DNA of 64,000 nucleotides from Tritrichomonas musculus (taxonomy: Eukaryota; Parabasalia; Tritrichomonadida; Tritrichomonadidae): NCBI GenBank assembly GCA_039105265.1, contig JAPFFF010000004.1:1364001-1428000 (forward strand), written 5' to 3'. Below are positions 1 through 11,156 of this stretch, piece by piece. Below the pieces are notes generated by a model, which was given only the letters and a program-made list of their open reading frames with translations, did no database searches and had not been told where the DNA came from. The position numbers and the translations under genes are program-made. The first letter of the stretch is position 1, and the number at the start of each line of letters is the position of its first letter.

Positions 1-7
1 CGATTCT

Positions 8-76
8 TACCGCCAGCCGCGGGGTCTCGACTCGGCTTCGCTTCGCTCAGCCTCGCTCGACGCCCGCTAGGCGGTA
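8..76. repeat. GC-rich foldback (hairpin-forming) sequence
   Basis: The first 76 bases are strongly GC-rich, while the rest of the window is mostly A and T. The ends are inverted copies: TACCGCC at 8-14 pairs with GGCGGTA at 70-76. Further in, the imperfect pair TCGACTCGGC / GCCTCGCTCGA would extend the stem, leaving a small loop near TTCGCTTCGCTC. Nothing in it resembles a tRNA or a coding region. It could be the end of a mobile element whose rest lies before the window, a foldback element, or an assembly-edge artefact. The structure is seen directly; its role is unknown. Confidence 0.6.
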
Positions 77-335
77 TGTAGTCTCGGTAAAAATTATGTA
101 AAAATATAAAAAGATTTAATTTTATTTAGCATTTTTATTAGATTATTTTTTCTGAAGAAATTCCACTTTTTGAAGGCTCTTTCAATTGTACAACTATTTT
201 AGAATCGATCCATAAATTTTAATATGCATTTAAACTATATGCTTTTCAAGGAAATCCTATAGATATTTGATTTTTGATCTCAATTTATTGAAATTTTTCT
301 ATCGTTACACCCCCTATTTGATGAATTATTATTTT

Positions 336-2527
336 TTAAGGGGGTAGTTCGTTTGCAATATCTCGTTATATACATTGTTCTGAAAAGATATATTAATATA
401 TTTATGATTGTTATATACCACATATTTTATTAAAACAATAAAAAAAATGAATTTCATCAACAAGATGATCTCATAATATCTCTTTTTTCCAAATCTTAAT
501 TTTTGAATTCCGCTGAGGAAAAACATTAGAAATGAGCTATTATAAACGATTTAACTATCATTTTTTTAATATTTCAAAGTGAATATGATATATGATTATT
601 TTTGTAAACCTTATTAACAAAGTTTGAAAAAGTGAAAATATTTTCTTCCTATTTTAACTTCAATTAAAAATACTATATAAATTAATCAAATATCCATCTA
701 TAGTAGAGTCGGTTTGGGACGAGAACGTCGGTTCGGAAAGGAGAACACTTAACTTTTTTAAAAATAAAATTTAATAAATTGAATTAAAAATAATCGTTTT
801 CATATTTATTTTCGCTTATTTCTTCATGAATAAACATTTTTAAATTATCATACTTTATAAATATTATTTATATTTAATATTATATTCATATAAATAGTTG
901 ATTCAAAAATAGCTCAAAATATGTTAATTATATCTGATGTTGAAAAATACAAATTCATAAAAAAAAAACATAATAATGAACTTCATTACATGATGTATAT
1001 TGATATATTTTAATTATAATTAATTCATTACTACTCAATGCAATTTTATTCGTACTTTTATAATGATTTCAAAATCATCGATTTCTTGACGAATATCAAT
1101 TTCTTAACCTTTATTTTGTTTTTTCATATAAGAAACAAAATGTAGAAAATAATACTGCATTAAGATTATTAATTTTTTGTTTGTCTGTGTTTTTTCGATC
1201 ATTTTATATTTTTGGCGGGATTTTAAAAAAGTGGTGTTAAAATCAAGAATAATAAGATTATATGGAAATTATATTAAAATATTGATATATTGTCAAATAT
1301 TGATGATGAATCAAAATTGGTTTGATCTCTTTTGCATTCGTTTTTATGAAAAAGAGCTTTTTAAAAAAAAGTGATATTTCAAATTTTTCAACACCAATCC
1401 TTGAATGAACATGAAACTAAATCGTTTTAACAATGAGCAACTATTATTTAGCATAAATGAAGACTTTTATCATTCGAAATCAGTTCATGAAAACAATTTT
1501 CCAATCATTGAGCAATGATATAAAATATGTAATAGATATCAATTTAATGTATGTACCATAAGATACTACAAAATATTAATAATTATTTTTTATTTATTTG
1601 ACTTTCATCAAGTTTTGTTAAAGAAAAAAATTGATTTTTCCATTATTATCAACTTTTTATAACAAAAAAATACTTTTAAAAATCTCATTTTTTAATGAAT
1701 CAAAAAATAAACTATAGCTGTAATAACATTAGATAGCTCTAAATGTGATATTCGCGTTCTGATTAACGAATATTAACAGAAAGAGAAGAACAACGTTAAT
1801 ACTTTTACACCAATTTATAACCTAAAATTTGATATAATTTTATACTATTATGTTTTGCTCAAATACAATAGTTATTATTATTATTATTTTATTTTGAATG
1901 AGTATAATATTATTTTCCTTTTTTAAAAAGATTTTATTCATTTATTACAAAGAAAATGCTACCATTTTAAGACCAATTAAAATTTATATAAATAAATCAA
2001 ATATTTGCAAATATCCTCAACCAAATTCAATTATAAATAAATTATTGTAAAATATGATTCGAATTCTTTCTAAATATGCTGATGTCATGAGCATATAATT
2101 TACTTTCAACATCAGATATATTTATCATATTTTAAGCTATTTTTGAATCAACTATTTATATGAATATAATATTTAATATAAATAATATTTATAAAGTATG
2201 ATAATCTAAAAATGTTTATTCATGAAGAAATAAGAGAAAAAAAATATGAAAACGATTATTTTTAATTCAATTTATAAAATTTTATTTTTAAAAAAGTTAA
2301 GTGTTCTCGTCCCAAACCGACTCTACTATATTATACCATAATACAGAATAATATTAAAAAAATTCAATTTATAAAAAATAGATATATTGAGATTAAGTTG
2401 TCAAAAAAAATAATTTTTTTATTGTTTATAAATAATGTATAATCAATATTAATCATAATTATATGAGTAAAACTTTTCAATATTGTGTATTTGCCGAGAT
2501 ATCGAAAAACGAACTACCCCCTTACAT
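336..2527. mobile_element. Non-autonomous TTAA-type inverted-repeat element (outer, interrupted)
   Basis: TTAAGGGGGTAGTTCG at 336 is matched by the inverted CGAACTACCCCCTTA ending at 2524. The similarity continues inward for roughly 120 bp on each side (about 338-460 and 2400-2525) at perhaps 75-80% identity, judged by eye. The left flank reads TTAA and the right TTAC, so the target duplication, if it is one, has decayed. No transposase frame is present. A second inverted-repeat element (701-2328) lies inside. The TTAAGG start resembles the short elements at 28.2-29.1 kb and 40.3 kb, which suggests one superfamily. Confidence 0.6.
701..2328. mobile_element. Non-autonomous DNA element with about 240-bp terminal inverted repeats (inner)
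   Basis: TAGTAGAGTCGGTTTGGGAC at 701 is repeated inverted, ending CTCTACTA at 2328, and both sides are flanked by TA (699-700, 2329-2330). The inverted repeats run to about 945 on the left and from about 2104 on the right, at about 95% identity by eye. The left copy carries an extra 20 bp (about 727-746) that looks like a local duplication ending in GGAGAAC. The interior (about 946-2103) is AT-rich with no convincing protein. A TA target with long inverted repeats and no transposase fits a deletion derivative of a Tc1/mariner-like or similar family; the family is not certain. Confidence 0.7.
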
Positions 2528-3511
2528 AAATTTTTCAAATCGTTTGAATAACCAAATTCATTTCATATTTTTTTGGATTGAGAAATATTTTAGGTTTCTT
2601 AACAAAGTTGCAGAGTGATATTTTAGAAATAAAAAAAAAAATTCAAAATCATATTATTCGTTTACTCATAACTCATTCAATATTTAATATGAAGGCTTTA
2701 AAAAGGATTAGGTCCTTATTGGATGGTATACTTACATATTGAAATTATTTATTCTAAATGAAACTCATTGTATAAGAAACAAATTTCAAAAAAATTTGAA
2801 TTGACTCTAAAATTATGTCCCCTTAAAAAAAAAATCAAAATATATTCTGCTTTTGTTTACTTTTATATAATTGTTCATCTGTTCAAAAGAAAAGTCGTTG
2901 TTTTCTAGATAATTAGATGGGCAAATTCATGAATCATCTAATAATTTTACATATAAATTAAAGCATTCCTTACATTTATGATTGTTTCATGATTTCAACA
3001 AATATTAATAGGAATTAAAAGGAAAATAATTTAATTGTTTTTAAATTACTGGTGCTAATTAGATAATAATCATTTATAATTGAAGATATATAATATAAAT
3101 TTTAAAATTAAGCTTTATTCTAAAATAGTTATCTGTGTAATGAAAATAAACATGTTTTTAATTATGTTTATACATCAATTTTAATTGAATTTAATCCTTA
3201 TCTTATTCAATAATAGCACTAATCCTTTTATAGATTTTCCTAAGTAAAATTATATTATCATTAAAATACGGTGTGTTCTATAATGGGCAATTTAATAAAT
3301 AACGATCAATTCTTAAAAAAAAAAAACTGAAAACCTTTTGAATTGTTAAAAAAAATTCAAAAACATAAGGAAATTTTCATTGAAAAAACTAAAAATTGAA
3401 TATTATTTTCAATGTGCACGTTTTTTTTAAATAAAGAAAAATTCTAACTTTTCTTTGAAATAAGAAAACTGGATCAAATTTCTTTCAGGAAGATTTGCTT
3501 TTAACTTTCAA
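2528..3511. other. Gene-free AT-rich stretch upstream of the SLC44-like gene
   Basis: About 1 kb of very AT-rich sequence with homopolymer runs and no coding or RNA gene that I can recognise. Near its end the string TGTGCACGTT (3414-3423) is shared with the region just upstream of the gene at 16406, so this part may hold the promoter of the gene that starts at 3512. Confidence 0.4.
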
Positions 3512-5398
3512 ATGTCACATCAACCAGTCGAACCTTCTCTTACTGAGAACGCAAATGTTTCTACAGAACGAAATAATTATTATGCTTCAGTACAACAAGG
3601 TTTTTATTACTCATATTATATTCCTCAAGGAAGCGCAGGATTTCAAGCATTTGATCCCCAAACATCTCAATATCCTCAAGCCCAACAAGCTCAACAAAAT
3701 GTACCACCACCTCAAGCTCAGCAATATCAACAATACCCAACTCCTCAGCCTGTCCAACAATATCAACAATATCCAACACCTCAACAAGGTGTACCACAAC
3801 AGCAATACATACCGCAAGAACCCATTCCTGATCAGGGGCAAACTTCAAATGGAAATAGTGGATTTTTCTCAAGATTCAACAATTTGAAACCGACTATTGT
3901 ATATCAAAATATTACTGTTGAGCAATGGAGCACTGTACAATGCGAAGAAACAATGTACAGCAAGTATTGGGATAGCCCAGAATCCTTTGAACCAGAAACT
4001 TTTTCAGAAAACGTTAAGTCAGAAACCAAATGGAATGATCTTGGTTGGATGATCGCGTTTTGGGTTAATTTTCTCATTTTCTTCATTTTATTTATTGTAA
4101 TTGCTGCAAAAGGTACAAAAGCATCAAAAACATATTTTGATGGTAGTTATTCAAAAGTCTTATTATATTACGGAGAAGATGATGATTATGGTTATGGTGA
4201 TGATTATGATTATGATGGTTCTAGTTCTAAATCTAGTTCAGGTGGAGTTCCCAAAAATATTATGGGGTATACTGTTGGTCTTGGTTTAGTTATCGGATTA
4301 GTTTTAAATGCAATACACTCCGTGTATATTTTGTTTTTGCCAAACATTTATATTCATTTTGGTTTCTTTATCTGTATTCTTATTAGCTTTCTTTGCATTA
4401 TACCAGCCTTAGCTCTTAAATTATGGGCCGCTCTTCTTCTTCCAGCTATCGTTGCCATTATCTGCTTAATAGCTTATTGCTGCCTTAAAAAATATATTTT
4501 AATATCTGCTCAAGTTCTAAAATATGCTTGCAGACTCTTATGGAAAAATCCAACTTTATTTATTGTTTATTTAATACAGGCAGCAGTCCAAGTTGTTCTT
4601 GCGATACTATTCATCGTTTCAATAGTTTATATTGTCATTATCGGCTGGTCCTTTGCAATCATTATATATTACCTATTTTCATTTTATTGGATGTCACTTA
4701 CATCAACTTATGTTATTTATTTAATAACAGCTGGAGTTGCAGCACAAGAATACTTTTTAGCCGGAACAGAATACATGCCAAAAATGGCAGTTTGGGCATC
4801 AACAAAACGTGCAATGACAACTTCATTTGGAAGTGCCTCATTTGCAGGATTTTTGATTGCTATTATTAATATTCTTGAAGAAGTTGTATACTATGCTCTT
4901 GATAGCGATTCAACAATAGTTAATATTATAGCTCTTATTGCAATGTGTGTATTAGCTTGCATTCGCTGTTGCATTGATACCATTGCAAGGAATGCCCTAA
5001 TATACTGTGCGACTTTTGGTATTCCATTCTTAGAAGGTTGTCGAAGATGGCTTGAATTAGATACATCGAAGTTTATTGGAACTATTGTTAATAATGTTAT
5101 TATTTCGTCAGCGTTAAATCTTCATTTATTTGCGTTTACATTCGGAGCAGCATTGATAGGACTAGGAATAGGTTATGGTATAGGAAAAGGTGATGCTTTT
5201 ACAATGGTCTTAATGTTTTTCGCTTGTTCAATTTATTTCCTTTTGCTATTTGACTTATTAAATGAGCCACTCATAACATTAGCAGACACACTGTTTGTTT
5301 GCTTTGCCGAATGTCCTCAGATTTTAAAGATTCAAAATAATGAACTATATGAAAAATTTGTAGCTGTTTATGGTGATGAACTCGGAAGACATTTGTAA
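3512..5398 (+). CDS. Choline transporter-like protein (SLC44/CTL/Pns1 family)
   Basis: A 628-residue polytopic membrane protein. Residues 1-115 are a soluble Gln/Pro/Tyr-rich tail with repeats such as QQYQQYPTPQ. From about residue 175 there are ten or so hydrophobic segments. A Gly/Asp/Tyr- and Ser-rich loop (about 210-245) follows the first of them, as in CTL proteins, whose large loop lies between helices 1 and 2. The C-terminal region, with FLEGCRRWLELD and then LADTLFVCFAECPQ near the end, matches the conserved end of SLC44/Pns1 proteins. Family members move choline or related solutes across plasma or organelle membranes; the substrate here is not shown. The ATG at 3512 is the first in frame, 91 bp after an ACGT motif. 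The gene is convergent with the cohesin gene at 5717. Confidence 0.75.
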   Translation: MSHQPVEPSLTENANVSTERNNYYASVQQGFYYSYYIPQGSAGFQAFDPQTSQYPQAQQAQQNVPPPQAQQYQQYPTPQPVQQYQQYPTPQQGVPQQQYIPQEPIPDQGQTSNGNSGFFSRFNNLKPTIVYQNITVEQWSTVQCEETMYSKYWDSPESFEPETFSENVKSETKWNDLGWMIAFWVNFLIFFILFIVIAAKGTKASKTYFDGSYSKVLLYYGEDDDYGYGDDYDYDGSSSKSSSGGVPKNIMGYTVGLGLVIGLVLNAIHSVYILFLPNIYIHFGFFICILISFLCIIPALALKLWAALLLPAIVAIICLIAYCCLKKYILISAQVLKYACRLLWKNPTLFIVYLIQAAVQVVLAILFIVSIVYIVIIGWSFAIIIYYLFSFYWMSLTSTYVIYLITAGVAAQEYFLAGTEYMPKMAVWASTKRAMTTSFGSASFAGFLIAIINILEEVVYYALDSDSTIVNIIALIAMCVLACIRCCIDTIARNALIYCATFGIPFLEGCRRWLELDTSKFIGTIVNNVIISSALNLHLFAFTFGAALIGLGIGYGIGKGDAFTMVLMFFACSIYFLLLFDLLNEPLITLADTLFVCFAECPQILKIQNNELYEKFVAVYGDELGRHL

Positions 5399-5716
5399 CT
5401 TAATATCTTTTTTACTCTGACATCTTATTATTTATCTTTTAAAAAAAGGAATGATATTTTTGTTCAAACATATTAATTAAATTTTATAAAAAAAATATTT
5501 ATTATTTTATTAGGTATTAGTAGTTTTTTTCAAATAAAAATTCAATAGTTATGAATTTAAAAAAAAACGTATTTTAAACGTAACTTTATTTTTACATTTG
5601 TTGGTTATCCACAAACAGAGTGGATTTAATTAATCAAAACAGTCATGTATTTTTGATTATTCTATAATATTATATTTTATTTAAATAAAAAACTGCATTT
5701 TCAAAAAAAATTTTTT
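5399..5716. other. Convergent 3' intergenic spacer
   Basis: 318 bp between two converging stop codons. It is AT-rich with short A and T runs, consistent with two back-to-back 3' ends. I see no gene or repeat in it. Confidence 0.4.
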
Positions 5717-8700
5717 CTATTCGTCATCATTTTCGCTACTACTTTCGCTGCTTTCAGTACTACTATCTGTCGTTGTGGATAAACTTTCACTATCAATTTT
5801 GTTTTTCTTCTTTTTACTTTTCTGATTTCTCTCATTCATGACCTTTAATTTATTTGTCGGTTTTGAAGAAGGTAAATTTCGATTTTGATTTGATTTTGAT
5901 GCTTGAATGATTTTTGACAATGATTTTTGAGTTGGCTTTTCGTTATTAGAAATTAGATTTAGTATTTCATTATATTTTGAAGGTATTTTATCACTCTTGT
6001 CAAGAATTTCTTTTGCATTGGCAGATGTCAGTCCGAAGAAGAAGGGTAAGGCAGATGCGACTATTGTTTCGTATCTTTCATTACTAATCTCCTTATCGTC
6101 TGAATTTTCTCTGTCAAGTTCAAAATGTAGAAACTGTTCAATAAAATCAATTGCTTTAACCTTTCCTAGCATGAATCGTGCAGAAAGTCTTAGCTCAACT
6201 TTATTTAGAGATACACTCGCAAGAAAAAACGCTCTTAATAAATGATTTCCATATATAAGTACATTCCTGCCTTGAGAAATATCTTTCCACATTGCCTTCA
6301 CAGATTGTTGAAGGGGATTGAAACCAAAGTATACAAGAATATGTGATGCATAGCTCATATCAATTGCTCTTGTTCTAATTGGATGCATCACATAGATAAA
6401 TAATTCGACCTTTTTAGATCTGCTAAATGATGTGTGGTATGTAAAATAAAATTTTTCAATAATATCTGATTCAATAAGAACATCATTGAAATTCTCCTTC
6501 AAAAAAGGAGATAAAGCAATAACATCGCCTAATGCTTTAAATGCATTCTCTTTCACACGATCAGCCGCATTTGATTTTATTTTTAACTCATTATCTTCTT
6601 CTTCTTCTTCGGATTTGATCGTTTTATCCTCTTCTTCTGAATTAATCTTTTCTTCTTCTTTTTTGTCTTCCTGTATTATTTGATTAATCTCTGTAGTTGT
6701 CAAAAATCGATAAAAAATATCAAGATTTTCTTTAAAAGTTGGTATATAATCGTTTTTTGAAATTTTTTTGTTATGAACATGCTTCATATCCCATCTGAAA
6801 ATGAATTGTAAGCATTCGATACAATCCGAAATTACTTCAAGAATGACGTTCGAAAAATCTGAATCAAAATTCAAATTATCATGATTTTGCTCAATAGCTT
6901 TAGAGAGTGTGTTTATTCGATTAACAACAATACTTCGAAGTTTTCCGTTATCAGAAACATCAACTAATCTTGCTGCAGCTACAAACTTAGCTATAGACTC
7001 CCTATCAGCAACAATATTTTCTATTTCCTGTTTTAACGAAGGATGAGATGATGATAAGGTTTGCTGGAGCTGAACCTGCATATCACAATCATTTCCACAT
7101 TCAACAGCAAGTCGGTCTAGTTCATGGCGGGCAATTAAGCTGAGTTGATGATTTCGAGCTGACAATTCATATAGTGAAGAAATTGAAGTGGTAAAAACAA
7201 CGCGATTCGAGCTATGTAAAAAAATGTTACAAATTTCAGCAAGTAATTTTTGAAAGTAATGTTCATATGAATTTTCAGAGATAACATCTAAATTAATTAA
7301 CTTTGCTGCATCAACCAGGGATAGAACAATATCATCATCTTTTTGATAGCCTTTAATTAAGGTTGGTAAAAATTTAACAAGTGATAGAGAAAGTTTTCGG
7401 ATTTGATTATCATAATCATTAGAATTGTTACTACTATTTAATTTTTCTGCGGAATAGTATAAAATTTTTGCAAGAATTCTAGCTTTATCGTTATCTGTCT
7501 CTATAGAAAGAATGTCAATCATTTCATCCCAATCATGGAGACAAGGTAAATTTGGAAACAATGATGAAATAACAATGGGAAGATCATCTTCATTATTTAT
7601 ATTATCATCATCATTTTTGTTTTTATTTGAACAAAAATGTTTTTGAAGAAATTCAATTAAACATTTAAGTGAGGAATTGTTTTCTTCTTCATTTTTATTT
7701 TGACCAAAAAGAAGCTTTGAAATAAATTTTGCTGCTGCTGCACGAATTGCTTGACTTTCATCTGATAATAATGAAGACGCATAATTAATACAAAGTTCTT
7801 CAATTTGTTTGTTTTGAACAAATAAGTTGTTCTCTGTGAAAGAAAAAAGGCAGTCAATTGCAGAAGAAACAACAGAGTTTTCTTTATCATTAAAAAGGCC
7901 AAGAATGATTGGAACAAACTTTTCAGCAAGTGGTTTCATTTTATCATAATAAGATTGATCATTATGATTATCGTTTGTATTAAGATTTGTATTTGAATTT
8001 TGATTTAAAGGTGATTCACTTAAAATTCGCTGAATGCATCGAAGGACATCTCTCCTATTACGAGAAGAACGATCATTAAGAATCTTCTCAAAGCATTTAA
8101 GTATCTTAAAATCTGCAAATTCACTTGGACAGTCAATAGCAGCATCTGTTAATGATTGAACAGCCATCATCCGAATGTTTTCATCAACATCATTTATTCT
8201 TGTATAAATAAATTGCTGAAGCAAAGATTGGGAAATTGATGTATAAAACTTAATATCCTGTTCATAAAGATTTTTTGAGCGGGTAACCATTGAATTTTGA
8301 AAGTTTTGATCATTATTGTTGTAAATATTTAATATTCGAAACAATTCGTTTTTTAAACGATTTAATGAAACTGCCAATGTGTTAAAAAGAGAAAGAGCGC
8401 AGAAAGTTGAGCTTTGTCGTATTATACGTATTTCTGATTTATTGAAGGCAATAAGCCACTGTCGAAAATTAATAAATGAACTACTATACAACGCATTACA
8501 TGATATCATTGCTTCAGATAATTCATGCCAAAACTTTGATAAAGTTTTTGATAATACTTTATCTTTCAAAAATCTTGTAAGAGGAGGAATTTGAGAAGAG
8601 GAACTTGTTTCTACTTCTTCACTTTCGCTCTCATTTTCTTCATCTGTCGTGTCACTTGTATTTTCATCATCATTATGGTCTCCTGTGTAATCATCACTAT

Positions 8701-9112
8701 CAATATCTGAGTTTTTATTATGTTGTGTTTTTTTATTTTTTTGTGTTGTTGATGAATTTGTTGGATTTTTAAAAGATTTTCGAGTTTTAATATGGTCTGT
8801 AGCTTCTTGGAATTCTTCTAGAACAATATCAAACGCATCGCTTTCGATATGTTCAATAGAAATTTCAATTCTTTTTCCTGCTAATTGTAAAATTGTGCTT
8901 AAAATATCGCAAAATGATGGTAAAGGATGTGAATTGAAATTTGATGCCCATGTTTTGATTATTGAACTATCTCCATCTTTCTTCATAAAAAAATCAAATA
9001 ATATTATACTTTTTTCTAGAACTACACTATCATTCAATAAGTTTTTTGAATCAACTAAATCATCAGGAAGTTGTGTTTGATTTGATTTTTTTTGCAAATT
9101 TTTGTTCTCCAT
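5717..9112 (-). CDS. Cohesin subunit SA/SCC3 (STAG-domain protein)
   Basis: A 1131-residue protein counted from the ATG at 9110-9112; the frame extends a few codons upstream but only from a GTG. The STAG domain lies at about residues 174-270 (PPLTRFLKDKVL, FWHELSEAMI, then the IRIIRQSSTFCAL stretch). It is followed by the stromalin conservative domain at about 300-365 (YTRINDVDENIRMMAVQSL and LNDRSSRNRRDVLRCIQ). The remainder is helical and HEAT-like, with acidic linkers at about 120-165 and near 800-830 and a basic then acidic Ser-rich tail. In other eukaryotes SA/SCC3 binds the SCC1 kleisin and loads cohesin on chromatin in the nucleus. Length is near the usual 1100-1260. The assignment rests on the STAG and SCD pattern; the C-terminal half is too divergent to read by eye. 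Confidence 0.75.
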   Translation of the reverse strand: MENKNLQKKSNQTQLPDDLVDSKNLLNDSVVLEKSIILFDFFMKKDGDSSIIKTWASNFNSHPLPSFCDILSTILQLAGKRIEISIEHIESDAFDIVLEEFQEATDHIKTRKSFKNPTNSSTTQKNKKTQHNKNSDIDSDDYTGDHNDDENTSDTTDEENESESEEVETSSSSQIPPLTRFLKDKVLSKTLSKFWHELSEAMISCNALYSSSFINFRQWLIAFNKSEIRIIRQSSTFCALSLFNTLAVSLNRLKNELFRILNIYNNNDQNFQNSMVTRSKNLYEQDIKFYTSISQSLLQQFIYTRINDVDENIRMMAVQSLTDAAIDCPSEFADFKILKCFEKILNDRSSRNRRDVLRCIQRILSESPLNQNSNTNLNTNDNHNDQSYYDKMKPLAEKFVPIILGLFNDKENSVVSSAIDCLFSFTENNLFVQNKQIEELCINYASSLLSDESQAIRAAAAKFISKLLFGQNKNEEENNSSLKCLIEFLQKHFCSNKNKNDDDNINNEDDLPIVISSLFPNLPCLHDWDEMIDILSIETDNDKARILAKILYYSAEKLNSSNNSNDYDNQIRKLSLSLVKFLPTLIKGYQKDDDIVLSLVDAAKLINLDVISENSYEHYFQKLLAEICNIFLHSSNRVVFTTSISSLYELSARNHQLSLIARHELDRLAVECGNDCDMQVQLQQTLSSSHPSLKQEIENIVADRESIAKFVAAARLVDVSDNGKLRSIVVNRINTLSKAIEQNHDNLNFDSDFSNVILEVISDCIECLQFIFRWDMKHVHNKKISKNDYIPTFKENLDIFYRFLTTTEINQIIQEDKKEEEKINSEEEDKTIKSEEEEEDNELKIKSNAADRVKENAFKALGDVIALSPFLKENFNDVLIESDIIEKFYFTYHTSFSRSKKVELFIYVMHPIRTRAIDMSYASHILVYFGFNPLQQSVKAMWKDISQGRNVLIYGNHLLRAFFLASVSLNKVELRLSARFMLGKVKAIDFIEQFLHFELDRENSDDKEISNERYETIVASALPFFFGLTSANAKEILDKSDKIPSKYNEILNLISNNEKPTQKSLSKIIQASKSNQNRNLPSSKPTNKLKVMNERNQKSKKKKNKIDSESLSTTTDSSTESSESSSENDDE

Positions 9113-10249
9113 GAAAATTGTAATTAATCTCACTCGTGATTGACGTTAAAAAAAAAATTTAAAAATACTTTCAAATTGAAATTTTACCTTTCAATATTTT
9201 GATTTGTTGAATTCAAAACAATTAATATATGTGTATAGACTATTCTTTATGGCCAAAAGATTTGCAAATGATATATTAAAAAAAATATGTGATGTTAATT
9301 ATAATTATTTTTTTAAAATCCTAAAATAATTATTTTATAGACAAAAAATTTATTTTAATTTTTCAGAAAGTATTGAATTTTTTCAATAAAATTAATGTAG
9401 TTATTAATAAATATGAATATCTTTTAATTTTTAATAATTAAATATAAAACATTGATTTATTTTTATTTTAAATATATTTCTATATTCTGAAATGATTTTT
9501 AATACATTAATAAATAAAAAGAATTTGTGAAAAATAGTGTTATCTTTATCAATCCAAATTTTTAAATTTTTCAAAGCTACTATTTTCTTTTTTATTTTAA
9601 TTTATAAGAAGAAAAGTTATTATTTCTCTTTTTTCATTAATTAATCAATTAATTTTAATCCAAAATTCACTTAATGAGTTGATTTCCCTCCAAATTAAAA
9701 GATATTCTTGTAAAAGAAATGGTATTCCTTTCATTCTTGTTTTCAATCTTAATTGAAATAATATCAAACAAAAATGTTTGGTCCAAATAATGAACTTGAT
9801 TATTCTTGTTTTCTTGCTTATATTTTGGATCAAATAACTTTTGAGCAATTCATCTCAATTGGAATATGCAAATAGTTTTCAAGAAGACGAATGAAAATAT
9901 GGCTAATAAAGGTGAAATCAAATATTTCTAAAACTATTGATGTTTTGAAGATGGTGTTAATTATCTTTATTATCTCTATTCTGGTATATATTGGAGCTTT
10001 GGATTTACACTCTAACATAAAAATATTTTTAATGAGGTAAAATCAGAAACTATCGGTTAATCTTTTGCCTAAATTATATATAATTTCAATTAAATCATGA
10101 AATTATAGAAAAGCTTAATCATTCATTATAATGCCTCTCTGATTAAACACAGCTTCATAAAAAATTTATCAAATTTAAAAACTCTGAAATATAGACTTTC
10201 TTTGTTTATTTTCAACTAATGACTGAATTACTTGTGAGAAAGATCAACC
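9113..10249. other. Gene-free AT-rich stretch with no recognised gene
   Basis: Just upstream of the cohesin start is AACGTC (about 9142-9147). The rest is AT-rich with T and A runs. Minus-strand open stretches at about 9645-10018 are short, and I cannot assign them to any protein. They may be worn-out ends of the transposon remains that follow. Confidence 0.35.
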
Positions 10250-11140
10250 ATATTAATTCAAATAAAGATAATTTTGAAAAATAGATAATGTTCATCGTCA
10301 AAGTGTTTATCACCATCTGTTGCTATGTATTTTACCATTCTCACTTTACTTTGTATTTGTCCGAAATCGTTTTGTGTTTGTTTCTACTGGTTGAAAATAA
10401 TATAATGAATCTTCTAGCAGATGAATGAATTACTTTGAGTAACGTATAAAAATAATGTAAAATTGCATTATTTTAATGCCATCTGATTGTGGTAATTTAG
10501 CACTTTTTCTGTTTTTCCAGCTGCTATAAATTAAAGTGGTAATTTAATGGCACTTGAACGGATTCCTGCCATCACTGTAACTCTATCCTCTGTATTAGCA
10601 TGAACATATCGTAAAACATGATCTTGACCATTGACGTGCCAACTTTTTAATATTTTGGACACAACTTCCTATAAGTTTCATCAATTTTAACAATATATTG
10701 AGAGTCAATTTTTTAAATAAATTTCATTTGGGTTGCAAAAATTGTATCAAAATGTGTATTTAACGGTTCTCTGGCTGCATGAAGTCTTCTGGAAACCAAA
10801 TTATTACAATTTTTAAATTCTTGATAAAACCCTCAAACGCTTTAATTTGAGGGATTTTTAAATAATTATTTTCATCCTATAATATCAATGAAAAAGCATC
10901 CATAATTAAATTTTTGAAATCAATAAAATACCTGGCTTAAAAATATTATCTAAAATATATTCAGTTATATCTTTTTCTTCTTCATCAGATGAAAATTCTT
11001 TTTAAAATTTGCATCTGACATTTTTTTCCTCCTCCAGTCTGATAACGTACTCCTAGGATTTCCAGTTTTCAATGAAATTAATTTACAATCATCATATACA
11101 TAGTGTTTGTTATCAAATAATTGCATAACAATATCTATTT
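10250..11140 (-). pseudogene. Degenerate DDE transposase remains (pogo/Tc1-like, uncertain)
   Basis: Read on the minus strand, several broken frames give clearly protein-like pieces in sensible order. An N-terminal helix-turn-helix-like part (SLKTGNPRSTLSDWRRKK, about 11030-11090) is followed by SRRLHAAREPLNTHFDT and KIDETYRKLCPK (about 10650-10810), where the D-E-T context fits the first catalytic Asp of a DDE domain. Then come SWHVNGQDHVLRYVHANTED and VMAGIRSSAIKLP (about 10540-10650). A further open piece containing VKYIATDGDKHFDDEH lies at about 10260-10380. Stops and frame changes separate the pieces, so no full protein is made. The IDET pattern recalls pogo/CENP-B-type enzymes, but the family is not settled. 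Confidence 0.45.
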
Positions 11141-11156
11141 TTTTTTTTCTACTTGT

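Noticed and set aside
74-79. GTATGT, the trichomonad 5' splice-site motif
   Set aside because: No ACTAACACACAG-like 3' signal follows and no coding frame flanks it.
1-90. GC-rich block considered as a tRNA or rRNA piece
   Set aside because: No cloverleaf-like T-loop or anticodon arm pattern; the whole block folds on itself instead.
329-526. Short minus-strand open frame in the outer inverted-repeat element
   Set aside because: AT-rich, Ile/Lys/Phe-dominated translation with no motif; it overlaps the element's end.
1177-1374. Short plus-strand open frame within the inner element
   Set aside because: No transposase motif, biased composition, no proper context.
9645-10018. Two short minus-strand open frames
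   Set aside because: Hydrophobic AT-driven composition and no family likeness; kept only as possible debris.
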